A stretch of DNA of 64,000 nt from Methanimicrococcus blatticola (GCF_004363215.1 NZ_SNYS01000005.1:1-64000), one strand, 5' to 3'. Counted from the first letter of the stretch, positions 10,315 to 20,224 are shown. Numbers and translations are program-made. The notes: generated from the sequence alone by a model not told the origin.

Positions 10315-13037
10315 TAATTCTCTTTGTTTTCCTTTGAATTTTTCAAAACTGATCTGGCAATTACCGCTATGCAAACAATTAACAAGAGCAAAATAAAGAA
10401 AAGGAAGGGTGAAAACTTTTCCTTTATAACAGAAAGCTCTTCAATTAAATCTTCGGATTCATAGTCAATTGGCAGTATATGTTGACCGGCGGATTTTTCA
10501 GCCTCGGGATTCATACGTCGTCCTCCGCCTGAATTTCCTTTCGTTTTTTCAGAGTCTTTTGTTTCTTCTTCTGCCGTATTTTCCGATGACGAAATCAAAT
10601 AGCTTAAATCGCTGACAACGGCTCCTTGCCATGTCAAAACAGGAAGTTTGTAATTGACATATTCATTTAATTTCCAATCAGATGTACTCCATTCATCCCA
10701 AATTTCATTGACCGGGAAGGTTTCCCAGAAAGCGACAGACGCAATCGGTTGACCGTTATTCTTTCCGGCATCTTTTGTTGTGAAACCGTAATCGTTTTTC
10801 ATTCCGGACCAAGCATAAACATTTTCGACATTGACTTTGCCAGCTTTCACAATATCGCCGATAACGCGACCGGTTGCATCGCTGCCGTCGACATGTTCAT
10901 TTAATGCAAAACTGTTTGAAATGTCAGCAGATTCTAAAATCTGACCAACTAAGCCGCCTGCTTTACCGCCGGAAGCTGTCACTTCTCCGACAGAATAAGA
11001 TTTTTCAATAACTGCGTCTGTCAAAATTGAACCGACAAGACCGCCGGCAATTGTCCCTGCGGATTCTGTTGAACCAACCGTGTAACTGTTTTGAATTGTT
11101 CCGGATTGATGAATTGAACCAACAAGACCGCCGGCGGTATTGGATAAAGCTTTGACGTCGGTATTGGTATAACAATTTTCAATCACGCTGTTTTCAACAG
11201 AGTTGCCGACAAGACCGCCAACAGATGATTCCCCCCGAACAGTACCGTTTTCAACAGAACAATTTCGAATAACAGTATCTTTCAAGCTGCCGGCCAAAGC
11301 ACCGACATTCTTTTCGCCCTCAACTGATTTAACAATTAAAGAAACATCAGAAATCACCGCGCCGTCGACAACGCCGAAGAAACCCATGTTATCACGATCA
11401 GACAAAATTCTCAAATTAGAAATTGTATATTTGGAGTTTTTGTTCATTCCTGAAAATGTGCCGGTGAAAGGATTATCCGCAGCTCCGATCGGTTTGAAAT
11501 GTGAAACCGAATCAAGATCAATATTATCGGCCAAAATGTAATTGGCATCCATAGTCCAAAGTTTTTTCACATCGTTGCTGCCATCTTCAGCATAAACGTT
11601 CGTACCGATTTTTTCTAAAGAAGAAGCATTTTGAATGTAAATCCGATTTGTTTTAACCAATAATTCAGGATAAGAGCCGGCTTCGAAATACCAAGTTTTT
11701 TCATAAGGCGTTTCTGAAATGTTCCATTTTTGGAATGTGGCAAGCGTTTTCATGTCAGCGGTTTTATGAGGCTCACCGTTTCCGGTGTCTGCTTTTCCGG
11801 AGGTGTTGGTATCGTAGTAACAATCAGTAATAGTCGTTTTTGCGTATGATTGACCGATAAAACCGCCAAACGCAGTCCCGGCAGTTACACGTCCTGCAGA
11901 ATATGAATTTTGAATCTCAAGGTCCCATCTGTCGGCAGCGTGCGAGCCGATAAATCCGCCTGTTTTGGAGTCACCTTCAACATCGCAAATAGAGTAACAA
12001 TCAGAGATTGAACCTGTCCGCGCGGCTCCGGTAATACCGCCGACATTAAAATTGCCTTTTACAATTCCTGTTGAAAAACAGCTGTTTAAAGTAACCGTTC
12101 CTGAAGTGCCGATTAATCCCCCGGCGTCACCAATCTGCGATCTATTTCCTTTATTTGTTACATTTACATTAATTGCATAACAATTTGAGACAGTTGAATT
12201 ATCAGCGGACCCGAGTAATCCTCCGATATTTCCGTTCCCGACAATATATCTGTTAAAACCATTATAAGAAGAATCTTTTACAGTGGAATTGCTCGTCATT
12301 CCGATTAAACCGCCGATATATTGATTATTAGATTCAATGCTGCCCCTTGCAGATGAATTGATAACATCTGTATAATTAGCCACTGAGGTAATACCGCCGA
12401 CAACGCCGTTTGAAATGACGTTTACATTTGAATAACAATCTTCAATAACAGATCGAGATGATTTTGGAGATTCAATAACACCAACAAGGCCTGCGACTCC
12501 GCCATTTCCTTTAATTGTCGCATCAGATGTCATTCCCGTAACAGTACAATTTGTTATTGTCACGTCGTATGTCTTGCCGACTAATGAAGCGAGATATAAA
12601 ACACTATAATTAGTATCAACAGTAAGATTATTAACTTTCAAATTTACGTTTTTAAAAACAGCGGAGTTGGCGTTCCCGAACAAGCCGTATCCCTGTGTTA
12701 TTTCACTTTCTGTTTTTTTCTCAAAGGTTACTGAAGGCGCAGAAAAAGTAATTGTTTTTCCATTGCCGTCAAAAGTTCCCGTGAAATTGGTTTCATAGCT
12801 GCCAATCGGATTCCAAACAGAATCTTCAATAACAATGTCTGTCGTCAATCTGTAGTTGTCACTGAGTAAAAAATCACCGGTACCGATTGCTTTTAAATCG
12901 TCAACAGTTGAAATATCGTGTGTCGTTGCGGCCAAGGCAGAGCTGCTCAAAAGTAAGAGCATAAATAAGATCAAACCGGAATAAAAAACTCCGTTTGAAA
13001 TTTTCAATATCGTTTTTTCGTTTTTTAATAATGTCAT
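10314..13037 (-). CDS. Secreted GLUG-repeat surface protein with C-terminal membrane anchor
   Basis: About 907 residues, probably cell-surface adhesin or structural protein. I chose the ATG at 13037 because GGTGG stands 5-9 bases before it; an upstream in-frame ATG at 13121 has no ribosome site and would add a low-complexity Asn/Lys leader. A signal peptide (FMLLLLSSSALAA) leads into many degenerate GLUG-type repeats of about 25-35 residues with the pattern GGLVG, x-I-x-N-(C/S)-Y, in two blocks (about residues 85-420 and 560-760). The tail has a Lys/Gly-rich linker and a transmembrane helix (FFILLLLIVCIAVIA) followed by Lys/Asn residues, consistent with anchoring in the cytoplasmic membrane. 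GLUG repeats occur in bacterial adhesins and in large methanogen surface proteins. Ligand unknown. Confidence 0.85.
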   Translation of the reverse strand: MTLLKNEKTILKISNGVFYSGLILFMLLLLSSSALAATTHDISTVDDLKAIGTGDFLLSDNYRLTTDIVIEDSVWNPIGSYETNFTGTFDGNGKTITFSAPSVTFEKKTESEITQGYGLFGNANSAVFKNVNLKVNNLTVDTNYSVLYLASLVGKTYDVTITNCTVTGMTSDATIKGNGGVAGLVGVIESPKSSRSVIEDCYSNVNVISNGVVGGITSVANYTDVINSSARGSIESNNQYIGGLIGMTSNSTVKDSSYNGFNRYIVGNGNIGGLLGSADNSTVSNCYAINVNVTNKGNRSQIGDAGGLIGTSGTVTLNSCFSTGIVKGNFNVGGITGAARTGSISDCYSICDVEGDSKTGGFIGSHAADRWDLEIQNSYSAGRVTAGTAFGGFIGQSYAKTTITDCYYDTNTSGKADTGNGEPHKTADMKTLATFQKWNISETPYEKTWYFEAGSYPELLVKTNRIYIQNASSLEKIGTNVYAEDGSNDVKKLWTMDANYILADNIDLDSVSHFKPIGAADNPFTGTFSGMNKNSKYTISNLRILSDRDNMGFFGVVDGAVISDVSLIVKSVEGEKNVGALAGSLKDTVIRNCSVENGTVRGESSVGGLVGNSVENSVIENCYTNTDVKALSNTAGGLVGSIHQSGTIQNSYTVGSTESAGTIAGGLVGSILTDAVIEKSYSVGEVTASGGKAGGLVGQILESADISNSFALNEHVDGSDATGRVIGDIVKAGKVNVENVYAWSGMKNDYGFTTKDAGKNNGQPIASVAFWETFPVNEIWDEWSTSDWKLNEYVNYKLPVLTWQGAVVSDLSYLISSSENTAEEETKDSEKTKGNSGGGRRMNPEAEKSAGQHILPIDYESEDLIEELSVIKEKFSPFLFFILLLLIVCIAVIARSVLKNSKENKEN

Positions 13038-13069
13038 AAATCCACCACTGAAGGATTTTTTTGTTTTAG

Positions 13070-13140
13070 TTTTTATTGTTTCGTTTTTATTGTCGTTTTT
13101 ATTGTCGTTTTTATTGTTCATTTTTATTGTTCATTTTTAA
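13070..13140. repeat. 12-bp tandem repeat before the GLUG protein start
   Basis: CGTTTTTATTGT is repeated three times exactly (13082-13117), with degenerate copies on both sides. It lies upstream of the chosen start. If translated from 13121 it would encode an N-D-N-K leader in frame, since 12 is a multiple of three. I regard it as a 5' UTR microsatellite. Confidence 0.65.
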
Positions 13141-13694
13141 TGTGATCGCTTTCGCATTCGATTTTAGAATTATTTAATTTATACAATTTTTACAATCATT
13201 TAATTATGAAATAAAAACCGTCTTTGTGTATTGTTCTTTTATAAACGGCGCGATGCAGAAAGGCAAACCTTACAGAGAGTCTTTTTTGACGAACGGATTC
13301 AAAATGAATAGCGTATTCATGTTGAATTTCAAAGCTGTAAAATTCTGTCAACCGTTTTTGAGAGCCGGAACAAAACCGATTCAATTTTCGTTTTTAAAAA
13401 TGATAAGTTTGAAATTTATTTGATATTTCAATAAAGAGACCATAATATCAAACATTACAGATCACTTTTGAAAGAACCAATATTTATGTTTAGAAATACC
13501 CATATTTATATTTTCATTAATGAAATAAATTATCGAAAGTAAAATAGTAGAAACAGATTATACTTGCGCTCGCGCGCGAGCTGCTCCGACTTTAATTGAA
13601 AAAGAAAAACGAATCCCGTATTTCCCGAAACTTAAAATCAAAAAAACAAAAAAAGCAAAAAAACAAAAAAATCAAAAAAACAAAAAAAGAAAAA
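13141..13694. other. Intergenic region with GC-rich element copy 3 and a T-rich tail of the ABC gene
   Basis: No convincing gene; short open frames here lack ribosome sites and family features. At 13563-13590 is another GC-rich element, whose core GCTCGCGCGCGAGC (13567-13580) is a perfect 14-base palindrome. From 13600 to 13694 the minus strand directly after the ABC transporter stop is almost pure T with repeated GTTTTTTT, the expected form of an archaeal U-tract terminator. Confidence 0.5.
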
Positions 13695-15632
13695 TCAACC
13701 GACCAAAGCCGTCGATTTCCCCGCAATATTCTTTTCAACCTGTCTGAATGTTTCATCCAAATTATCACTGCTGAATTGGCTGTTGTAAAGCATCGCGTAA
13801 AAGCCGCCTTCTGCCATCAATTCATCATGATTGCCCTGCTCGATAATCTCGCCGTGATTGATCACCAAAATCAAATCCGCGTTTTTAACGGTGGAAAGAC
13901 GATGCGCAATCACAAAACTTGTTCTGCCTTTCATAAGCGTCGTCATCGCGTCTTTAATGTGAACTTCCGTGAGCGTGTCAACGTTGCTTGTCGCCTCGTC
14001 CAGAAGCAAAATAACGGGGTCTGATAAGAAAGCGCGGGCAATTGTCAGCATCTGCTTCTGGCCTTCTGAAATGTTGGACGCGTCTTCGTTGATGACCGTT
14101 TCATACCCTTGCGGCAGCTTTTGGATGAACGCGTCCGCATACGCCGCTTCTGCCGCGCGAATGACTTCTTCGTCCGTTGCGTCTTCGCGTCCGTAAGCAA
14201 TATTTTCGCGAACGGTACCGTTAAAGAGCCACGGCGTTTGAAGAACCATGCCGAACATGTTTCTTAAATCATTGCGTTTCATTTGCGTAATGTCTGTTCC
14301 GTCAATTAAAATCCGGCCGCCGTCGATTTCATAAAACCGCATTAACAAATTCAAAATGGTTGTTTTTCCGGCGCCGGTCGGGCCGACAATCGCAACGGAT
14401 TCGCCCGGATAAATATTCAGATTCAAATCATGAATGACGGTTTTTCCGGATTCATAACCGAAAGAAACGTGATCGAAAACAACGGCGCCGTCCGGGTTGA
14501 CAACAGATATGGCGTCAGCGGAATCAGGCTGCTCTTCTTCTTCATCCAAAATTTCAAAGACGTGTTCGGCGGCCGCAATTGTTGATTGAATTGTTGTGAT
14601 CACCGTTGAAATTTGTGAAATCGGCTGTGTGAACTGTTTGGAATAAAGAATAAACGATTGAACGTTGCCGATGTTCATTGAGCCTGCCAAAACAAACAGG
14701 CAACCGATGATACAAACAAAAACGTATCCGATATTTTGAACGGAAAACAAAACCGGCATGGCAATGCCTGAAATAAATTGAGATTTCCAGCCGACATCAT
14801 ACAAATCATCGTTGATGCCGTCAAACTTTTCAGATGCTTTTTGTTCGCGATTGAACGCTTTAATGATTTTGTGACCGGTATACATTTCTTCAACATGACC
14901 GTTCATATCCGCCATTCGCTCCTGCTGATGCTTAAAGTAAGGCTGAGATTTGTTCACGATCACTTTTGTCAAAACCGCCGACACCGGCAGAATTAAGAAA
15001 CAGATGAGCGTCAGCAGCGGATTCAAATAAATCATGATGACCAAAATACCGATAATCGTGATGGCTGACGTGATCAGTTGAACAATGCCTTGCTGAAGCG
15101 TGTTGCTGATTGTGTCCACATCACTTAAAATCCGGCTCATGATTTCGCCGTGCGTATGCGAATCATAATATTTTAAGCGCAGGCGCGATAATTTTGAGCC
15201 GACTTCAACGCGCAAATCAGAAACGACTTTCTGAGTAATGCCGGCCATAATGTATTGCTGCGCGTAAGCGAAAAGGGAACTGCCGACATAAAGGCCGAAC
15301 AGCAGAACCAACAGCGTTGTCACGGCAGAAAAATTAATTCCCGCAATCCGGCTGTCACTGCCGATAACGCCTTCAAATAAAACATTGACAATATCACCGA
15401 TGAGCAGCGGCGCTAAAACCGAGAAGGCCGTGCTTAAAACAGCCAGAATTAAAACGACGGCGATTCCGATTCGATGCGGTTTCAAATATCCGAGAAGTCG
15501 TTTCAGCGTTTTTTTGAAATTCTGAGGCTTTTCGGTGATGCCTAAGAAACCCGGACCGCCGGGACCGCCCGGGCCGCCGCGTCTTTGCCGTCCGGTAAAT
15601 GTTCTGTTCTGTTCTCGTGAAGAGCCGCTCAT
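13695..15632 (-). CDS. ABC exporter half-transporter, catalytic-site subunit
   Basis: One half of a heterodimeric multidrug/lipid-type ABC exporter in the membrane. The 645 residues comprise an unusual Gly/Pro-rich N-terminal tail (GGPGGPGGPG), a six-helix ABC_membrane domain (about 45-340) and a nucleotide-binding domain with Walker A GPTGAGKTT (about 415-423), signature ISEGQKQ, Walker B plus catalytic glutamate LLLLDEATSNVD, and the HRLST switch. Its start overlaps the stop of the partner gene by 4 bases, so the two are translationally coupled. The catalytic Glu here combined with a degenerate partner fits BmrC/BmrD or TM287/288-like exporters (family knowledge). Substrate unknown. Confidence 0.92.
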   Translation of the reverse strand: MSGSSREQNRTFTGRQRRGGPGGPGGPGFLGITEKPQNFKKTLKRLLGYLKPHRIGIAVVLILAVLSTAFSVLAPLLIGDIVNVLFEGVIGSDSRIAGINFSAVTTLLVLLFGLYVGSSLFAYAQQYIMAGITQKVVSDLRVEVGSKLSRLRLKYYDSHTHGEIMSRILSDVDTISNTLQQGIVQLITSAITIIGILVIMIYLNPLLTLICFLILPVSAVLTKVIVNKSQPYFKHQQERMADMNGHVEEMYTGHKIIKAFNREQKASEKFDGINDDLYDVGWKSQFISGIAMPVLFSVQNIGYVFVCIIGCLFVLAGSMNIGNVQSFILYSKQFTQPISQISTVITTIQSTIAAAEHVFEILDEEEEQPDSADAISVVNPDGAVVFDHVSFGYESGKTVIHDLNLNIYPGESVAIVGPTGAGKTTILNLLMRFYEIDGGRILIDGTDITQMKRNDLRNMFGMVLQTPWLFNGTVRENIAYGREDATDEEVIRAAEAAYADAFIQKLPQGYETVINEDASNISEGQKQMLTIARAFLSDPVILLLDEATSNVDTLTEVHIKDAMTTLMKGRTSFVIAHRLSTVKNADLILVINHGEIIEQGNHDELMAEGGFYAMLYNSQFSSDNLDETFRQVEKNIAGKSTALVG

Positions 15633-17371
15633 TCTGCCGCCTCCGCGCTGCCGTTTTGAGACGCGACAATTTGTCTGTAAACCTCACAATTTGCCATCAA
15701 TTCAGTATCTGTTCCGATTCCGGCAATTTCGCCGTTGTCCAATACAATGATTTTGGAAACATTTCGAATAGTTGCGACGCGCTGCGCCACGATTAAAACG
15801 GCCGCGTCTTTGATTTCGGATTGAAGCGCGCTTCTGAGATTGGCGTCTGTCTTATAATCAAGCGCCGAGAAATTATCATCAAAAATGTAAATTTCAGGTT
15901 TTTTAACAATCGCGCGCGCAATCGTCAGTCTCTGTTTTTGGCCGCCTGAAACATTTGTTCCGCCTTGGGAAATGTATGAATAAATGCCTTCTTCCATGTT
16001 TTCAACAAATTCGGACGCTTGCGCGATTTCAAGTGCTTTCCAAATTTCTTCTTCGGTTGCGTCATCTTTGCCGTAGCGAAGATTGTCGGCAATCGTTCCC
16101 GAAAAAAGAACGGCCGTTTGCGGAACAAATCCGATTCTTCGGCGCAGATCCGCTTGTTTAATATCACGGATATCAAAACCGTCAACGTAAACCGCGCCGT
16201 CGGCGACATCATAAAAACGCGGAATTAAGCTGACAAGAGACGTTTTTCCGGATCCAGTGCCGCCGATGACAGCCGCTGTTTCACCGCGGTTGATTGAAAA
16301 GGAAATGTGTTTCAAAATCATTTTATCGGAATCGGAATAACGAAATGAAACGTTTTTAAATTCAACCGCCGGCTGATTTTCATCAACGGTGAAGACAAAT
16401 TCGGCTTCATTTTCAGGATCTAAAACCGTTTGTTCCGTGTTCAAAACTTCCAAAATGCGGTCGGCTGATACTTTTGCGCGCGGAAGAATAACAAAGATAA
16501 TTGAAATCATGACAACCGACATCATAATCATTGTCACGTATTGGATAAACGCCATCATATCCCCGACCGTAAAATTCGCGGATTCGATTCTGAAACTTCC
16601 GACCCACAAAACGGCAATCGTTGCCAGATTCATTAAGAAAAGCATTCCGGGAAAAAGAACAGCGGCGATTCTGTTGACTTTTAAGGAAACGGCGGTTAAA
16701 TCATCATTTGCCGCTTCGTATTGGCGTGTTGCCGCTTCTTCTTTATTAAAAGCGCGAATGACGCGAACGCCTGTTAACCGCTCCCGAAGAATACGGCTGA
16801 CACTGTCAAGCTTGCGCTGCATTTCTTGAACGGCGGGAATAATTTGACGGGAAACGACATATACAAAAAGAATGAGCAGCGGAATGACTGCCAGCACCAC
16901 CAGCGACAATGTGATGTCTTTATTCATCATCAGCAAAATGCTGCCGAGAAACGTCAGAGGCGCAACGACGACGACACGAAGCATCATCATGATAACGTTT
17001 TGAAGTTGATTGACATCGTTGGTCGTACGCGTGACAAGCGTCGACGTTCCGAATTTGTCAAATTCTTCCAATGAAAAAGAATCTGTTTTATCAAACAAGT
17101 CTTTTCGAAGTAATTTTGCAAATCCGGCGGAGGTTTTGGATGTGAAATATCCGGCGGCAATGGAGAAAATCATACTGAAAACGGTGACGACAAGCATGTA
17201 AACACCCATCGTATAGATGTAACTGATATCGCCGCCGACAATGCCGATATCAACCATTCGGGCCATTAAATCCGGCAGCAACAGCTGTGTCAAACATTGA
17301 AGAAAAATTAAAAAGACAGCTGCTGTAATATATAATTTGTAGGGTTTCAAATACCCGAAAAGTTTTTTCAT
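15629..17371 (-). CDS. ABC exporter half-transporter, degenerate-site subunit
   Basis: Partner of the preceding subunit and first gene of the pair. It has 580 residues: a six-helix membrane domain (about 1-300), then an ATPase domain with Walker A GGTGSGKTS (about 368-376), signature VSGGQKQR and Walker B IFDDNFSALD. The residue after Walker B is Asp, not the catalytic Glu, and the switch reads AQRVATI rather than the usual HR-containing form. Both changes mark a degenerate ATP site, as expected for one half of an asymmetric exporter. The promoter is probably the TTTAAAT near 17423-17431, shared head-to-head with mptE. Confidence 0.92.
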   Translation of the reverse strand: MKKLFGYLKPYKLYITAAVFLIFLQCLTQLLLPDLMARMVDIGIVGGDISYIYTMGVYMLVVTVFSMIFSIAAGYFTSKTSAGFAKLLRKDLFDKTDSFSLEEFDKFGTSTLVTRTTNDVNQLQNVIMMMLRVVVVAPLTFLGSILLMMNKDITLSLVVLAVIPLLILFVYVVSRQIIPAVQEMQRKLDSVSRILRERLTGVRVIRAFNKEEAATRQYEAANDDLTAVSLKVNRIAAVLFPGMLFLMNLATIAVLWVGSFRIESANFTVGDMMAFIQYVTMIMMSVVMISIIFVILPRAKVSADRILEVLNTEQTVLDPENEAEFVFTVDENQPAVEFKNVSFRYSDSDKMILKHISFSINRGETAAVIGGTGSGKTSLVSLIPRFYDVADGAVYVDGFDIRDIKQADLRRRIGFVPQTAVLFSGTIADNLRYGKDDATEEEIWKALEIAQASEFVENMEEGIYSYISQGGTNVSGGQKQRLTIARAIVKKPEIYIFDDNFSALDYKTDANLRSALQSEIKDAAVLIVAQRVATIRNVSKIIVLDNGEIAGIGTDTELMANCEVYRQIVASQNGSAEAAE

Positions 17372-17476
17372 AAATGTCTTTCCCGATTACAAAATGTAAA
17401 ATTTAAGATGAAAGATTAAACTATTTAAATTCTTGTTCCTTTTACAAAGAATATTGGTTTTAATAAGAGGAATTTT

Positions 17477-18208
17477 ATGAATTTTACCGAATGGGAGTCG
17501 TATTATACAGAAATATTAAACAAATTCGGATTTCCAAAAGAAAAAGATGAAAAAACAGCACTCTGGCTTTCAAATGAATTCAAAAAAGTCTGTTCTTTGG
17601 AAAACCGGAATGATAAAATTTTTTCAATATTGGAAGAAAAAATCAGCCGTCGCCCTGTTGTCGTTTGCGGCAACGCGCCTTCGTTGGAAAAGGAATATAT
17701 CGCTTTTTTGAAAGAAAAAAGCCGCGGCAATGAAATTTATATTGCCGCCGATGGCGCAGCAACGGTCTTGCTTCAAAACAACAGGATTCCCGACATTATT
17801 GTCACGGATTTGGACGGAAAACACCCCAATGACGCGATTAAAGAAATTGAAGCGGTTGATAAAGGCGCGCTTCTTTTGGTTCACGCGCACGGCGATAATT
17901 TGGACAAATTAGAGAAATATTTGCCGGCCTTTTCGGATAAAATCAATCAAAACACGATAATTCCGACATGCCAATGCCGCCCGCCGGATTATTTATTAAA
18001 TTTCGGCGGTTTCACAGACGGTGACCGCTGTGTTTTTCTGGCTGACGCATTTAACGCGGCATCCGTTGTTTTAATCGGTTTTGATTTTAAGGACCCGAGT
18101 GTGCTGCCGTTAAAAAAGAAAAAATTGGAATGCGCTGAAAAGTTGATTCAATTAATTCGAGAAAAAGAGCAGAATCCTGAAAAAATTCGATTTTATTCGG
18201 AGTTGTAA
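17477..18208 (+). CDS. mptE: 6-hydroxymethyl-7,8-dihydropterin pyrophosphokinase, MptE type
   Basis: Transfers pyrophosphate to 6-hydroxymethyl-dihydropterin in the tetrahydromethanopterin/sarcinapterin pathway, the C1 carrier of methanogens. The 243 residues match the archaeal MptE (DUF115) family. Recognisable parts are VVVCGNAPSLE near residue 56, AADGAATVLL near 83, and DIIVTDLDG near 104, followed by VHAHGDN and the CQCRPP...GFTDGDR region. It is unrelated in sequence to bacterial FolK. GAGGA lies 6-10 bases before the ATG. It stands alone, divergent from the ABC exporter genes. Family assignment is by motif memory; confidence is high. Confidence 0.9.
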   Translation: MNFTEWESYYTEILNKFGFPKEKDEKTALWLSNEFKKVCSLENRNDKIFSILEEKISRRPVVVCGNAPSLEKEYIAFLKEKSRGNEIYIAADGAATVLLQNNRIPDIIVTDLDGKHPNDAIKEIEAVDKGALLLVHAHGDNLDKLEKYLPAFSDKINQNTIIPTCQCRPPDYLLNFGGFTDGDRCVFLADAFNAASVVLIGFDFKDPSVLPLKKKKLECAEKLIQLIREKEQNPEKIRFYSEL

Positions 18209-18263
18209 ATTCGTTTTTTAAAAATAAAAAAAGATGAATGGTTTTGAAAAGAATTATAACCCG

Positions 18264-18345
18264 AATCAACCGCCCGCTAATTTTCGTTCCGAATAAAATG
18301 AGGAACGGAAATTTGCGGATTCGTACCCGGCCGATACAGCAAAAA
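18264..18345 (+). repeat. Constant-loop hairpin element, copy C1
   Basis: A hairpin leader starting 65 bases after mptE: outer strands CCGCTAATTT...AAATTTGCGG, inner stem TTCGTTCC...GGAACGGAA, then the conserved 3' flank GGATTCGTACCCGGCCGATA CAGCAAAA. Copies C2-C4 share the flanks while the inner stem changes in a paired way. In this copy the loop is degenerate (GAATAAAATGA). It heads the composite element that continues at 18471. Confidence 0.75.
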
Positions 18346-18470
18346 TCAAATGCGGTTTTTTAATCCTATTACAGTCGTGTTGGGTGTTATTACGTGTCTG
18401 GCTTCGTTGTGTACGTTGTGCCGTGTCGCAGACCGCTTTGCCATTTGCATCTGCTCTTTTTTATCGTATC

Positions 18471-18645
18471 CGTTCGCTTGCGCGAACGGGGCTGTTGCTA
18501 CCTGCCGTTTGCGTTGCTGTCGCCATCTGCCGTTTGCGTTTCTGTCGCCATCTGCCGTTTGTGTTGCTGCTGTCACCTGCCGGTCGCATTGCCGGCGCCT
18601 GCCCGCAACCGGCAGTGCCGCCGCGCGCGAGCCGCATCATTTCTT
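18471..18645 (+). repeat. Composite element C1: palindrome, 25-bp tandem array, GC-rich cap
   Basis: Starts with a perfect hairpin CGTTCGC-TTGC-GCGAACG (18471-18488), preceded by the conserved CTGCTCTTTTTTAT, followed by about five degenerate 25-bp units of the type CTGTCGCCATCTGCCGTTTG CGTTT. It ends in a GC-rich element (18611-18640, GCCGCCGCGCGCGAGCCGCA). All reading frames are open through the array because the units repeat out of frame; I do not regard it as coding. Confidence 0.75.
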
Positions 18646-18850
18646 CAAAATAACGAAAACAGAGGGAACCGATTTCATAAAAAAAGAAAAGAGATGGAAA
18701 CGATACATTTCTTGTTGAAATCAAAAACAAAAAAAACGTTTTTAATATAGGGGCTCGGTTATAAATATAAATAGAATGGATACTACATCATTTATGCTTA
18801 ATTCATTTTCATTTATTGTTTTATTTTAAGAATTAAACCGGAATTAAAAA

Positions 18851-20086
18851 ATGGATACGCTTGTTATTTGTATTGACAGAGACAACGACCTTGGTGAAAA
18901 GGCGAAGGTTATCACGCCGGTCATCGGCCGCGGCGCAAATATTGCTGCTGCCGTCAGTTTGGCGACTGTCGATCCTGAGGATTCCGATACCAACACGATT
19001 TTCGGCGGCATTCGAATTTTAGATGAACTGCGTAGCCTCGGTGTTGACGCCGAAATTGTTTCGTTTGCAGGCGATAAAAATGTCGGCACGATTTCGGATA
19101 AAAAAATTGCCGAACAATTAGATGAATTCTTAGCGAATCAAGATGCTAAAAGCGCTGTTTTCGTATCCGACGGCGCTGAAGACGAATCTTTGGTTCCGCT
19201 GGTTCAATCCCGCATTAAAGTGGATTCGGTTCAAAGAATCGTGGTCATGCAGAGTGAAAACTTGGAAAGCACGTACTACATGATTAAAAACTTCCTGAAA
19301 GACCCGAAACTGCTTCAAACATTTTTCGTCCCGATCGGTTTGGCTTTAATCATTTACGCGCTTGCGATGGCAACCAGCAATCCGCAGTGGGCCATTATCG
19401 GCACATTCTTCGTTGTCGGCATTTACATGATCATCAGAGCGTATTCGCTCAACGACAAATTGATTCTCAGCTGGTCCGAACTCAAAAAATCATTCAATTC
19501 GCATCAGCTTTCATTTGTTACAACCCTTGCCGCCATTTTTTTGTTTATCGTCGGAACGATTAGCGGTTCCATCAGTGTTTGGAATTTAACCGGCGGCGAA
19601 ATCAGTTATTACGGTTTCCTTCTGATTGTTTCCTTGTACATCAAAAAAGCGATTTTATGGTACGCCGGATCAGCCTTTGTTTATTTGCTCGGAAAAATCG
19701 TTGACTGCATTTATGCCAAACAGGAATATCAGAGCTTAGTTGTGGAAATGCTTTTTGTTCTTGCAGGAACGCTTTTGTTCTGGAGTGCCGGAAGTTACGC
19801 TTTATCAACCATAATGCCTGAGCTGGGATATGTTTTTTCAGTTGCGTATTTCATCTACAGTATTGTTTTAGCTGTCATTATCGGCCTCGTCGGCATTTAT
19901 TTCTCGGCCCAAAAAACCGAAGAGCCTGAAGAAGAAAAAATTCAGGAACCGCCGAAAGAGTCAAAACCGAAAAAACCGGAAACCACAATCATCGTCAAAG
20001 ACGGAACAGAACAGGATGATGACGACGAAGAAACCATCCCGAAGCCGGTAAAAATCAAAATCGGAATTCGAAGCAGCAAAGAATAA
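18851..20086 (+). CDS. DUF373 family membrane protein
   Basis: 411 residues of unknown function, conserved in archaea. Residues 1-150 form a soluble alpha/beta domain beginning TLVICIDRDNDLGEKA, with FGGIRILDELRSLG and FVSDGAEDE as typical family stretches. Residues 155-355 hold six or seven transmembrane helices. The last 50 residues are highly charged (EEPEEEK, PKKPE, DDDDEE) and probably cytoplasmic. A TATA-like TTATAAATATAAAT (18759-18772) lies about 85 bases before the start; the ribosome site is weak. It is flanked on both sides by copies of the composite repeat element, which may be coincidence. Confidence 0.85.
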   Translation: MDTLVICIDRDNDLGEKAKVITPVIGRGANIAAAVSLATVDPEDSDTNTIFGGIRILDELRSLGVDAEIVSFAGDKNVGTISDKKIAEQLDEFLANQDAKSAVFVSDGAEDESLVPLVQSRIKVDSVQRIVVMQSENLESTYYMIKNFLKDPKLLQTFFVPIGLALIIYALAMATSNPQWAIIGTFFVVGIYMIIRAYSLNDKLILSWSELKKSFNSHQLSFVTTLAAIFLFIVGTISGSISVWNLTGGEISYYGFLLIVSLYIKKAILWYAGSAFVYLLGKIVDCIYAKQEYQSLVVEMLFVLAGTLLFWSAGSYALSTIMPELGYVFSVAYFIYSIVLAVIIGLVGIYFSAQKTEEPEEEKIQEPPKESKPKKPETTIIVKDGTEQDDDDEETIPKPVKIKIGIRSSKE

Positions 20087-20224
20087 ATCAAAAAACGGTT
20101 GCTTCAATTATTTCCATTTTATTTTATTATTTTTTACTATTTTTTTGAAAAACGAAATACATTAAATGAATATTTTTAAAAAAGCAGAGACTGTTTTTTG
20201 TAAAAATCAAAGATGTAGCAACGC

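Noticed and set aside
13596-14024. 142-codon plus-strand frame
   Set aside because: Its first part is a Lys-rich translation of the poly-A tract, and the rest lies antisense to the ABC transporter ATPase domain.
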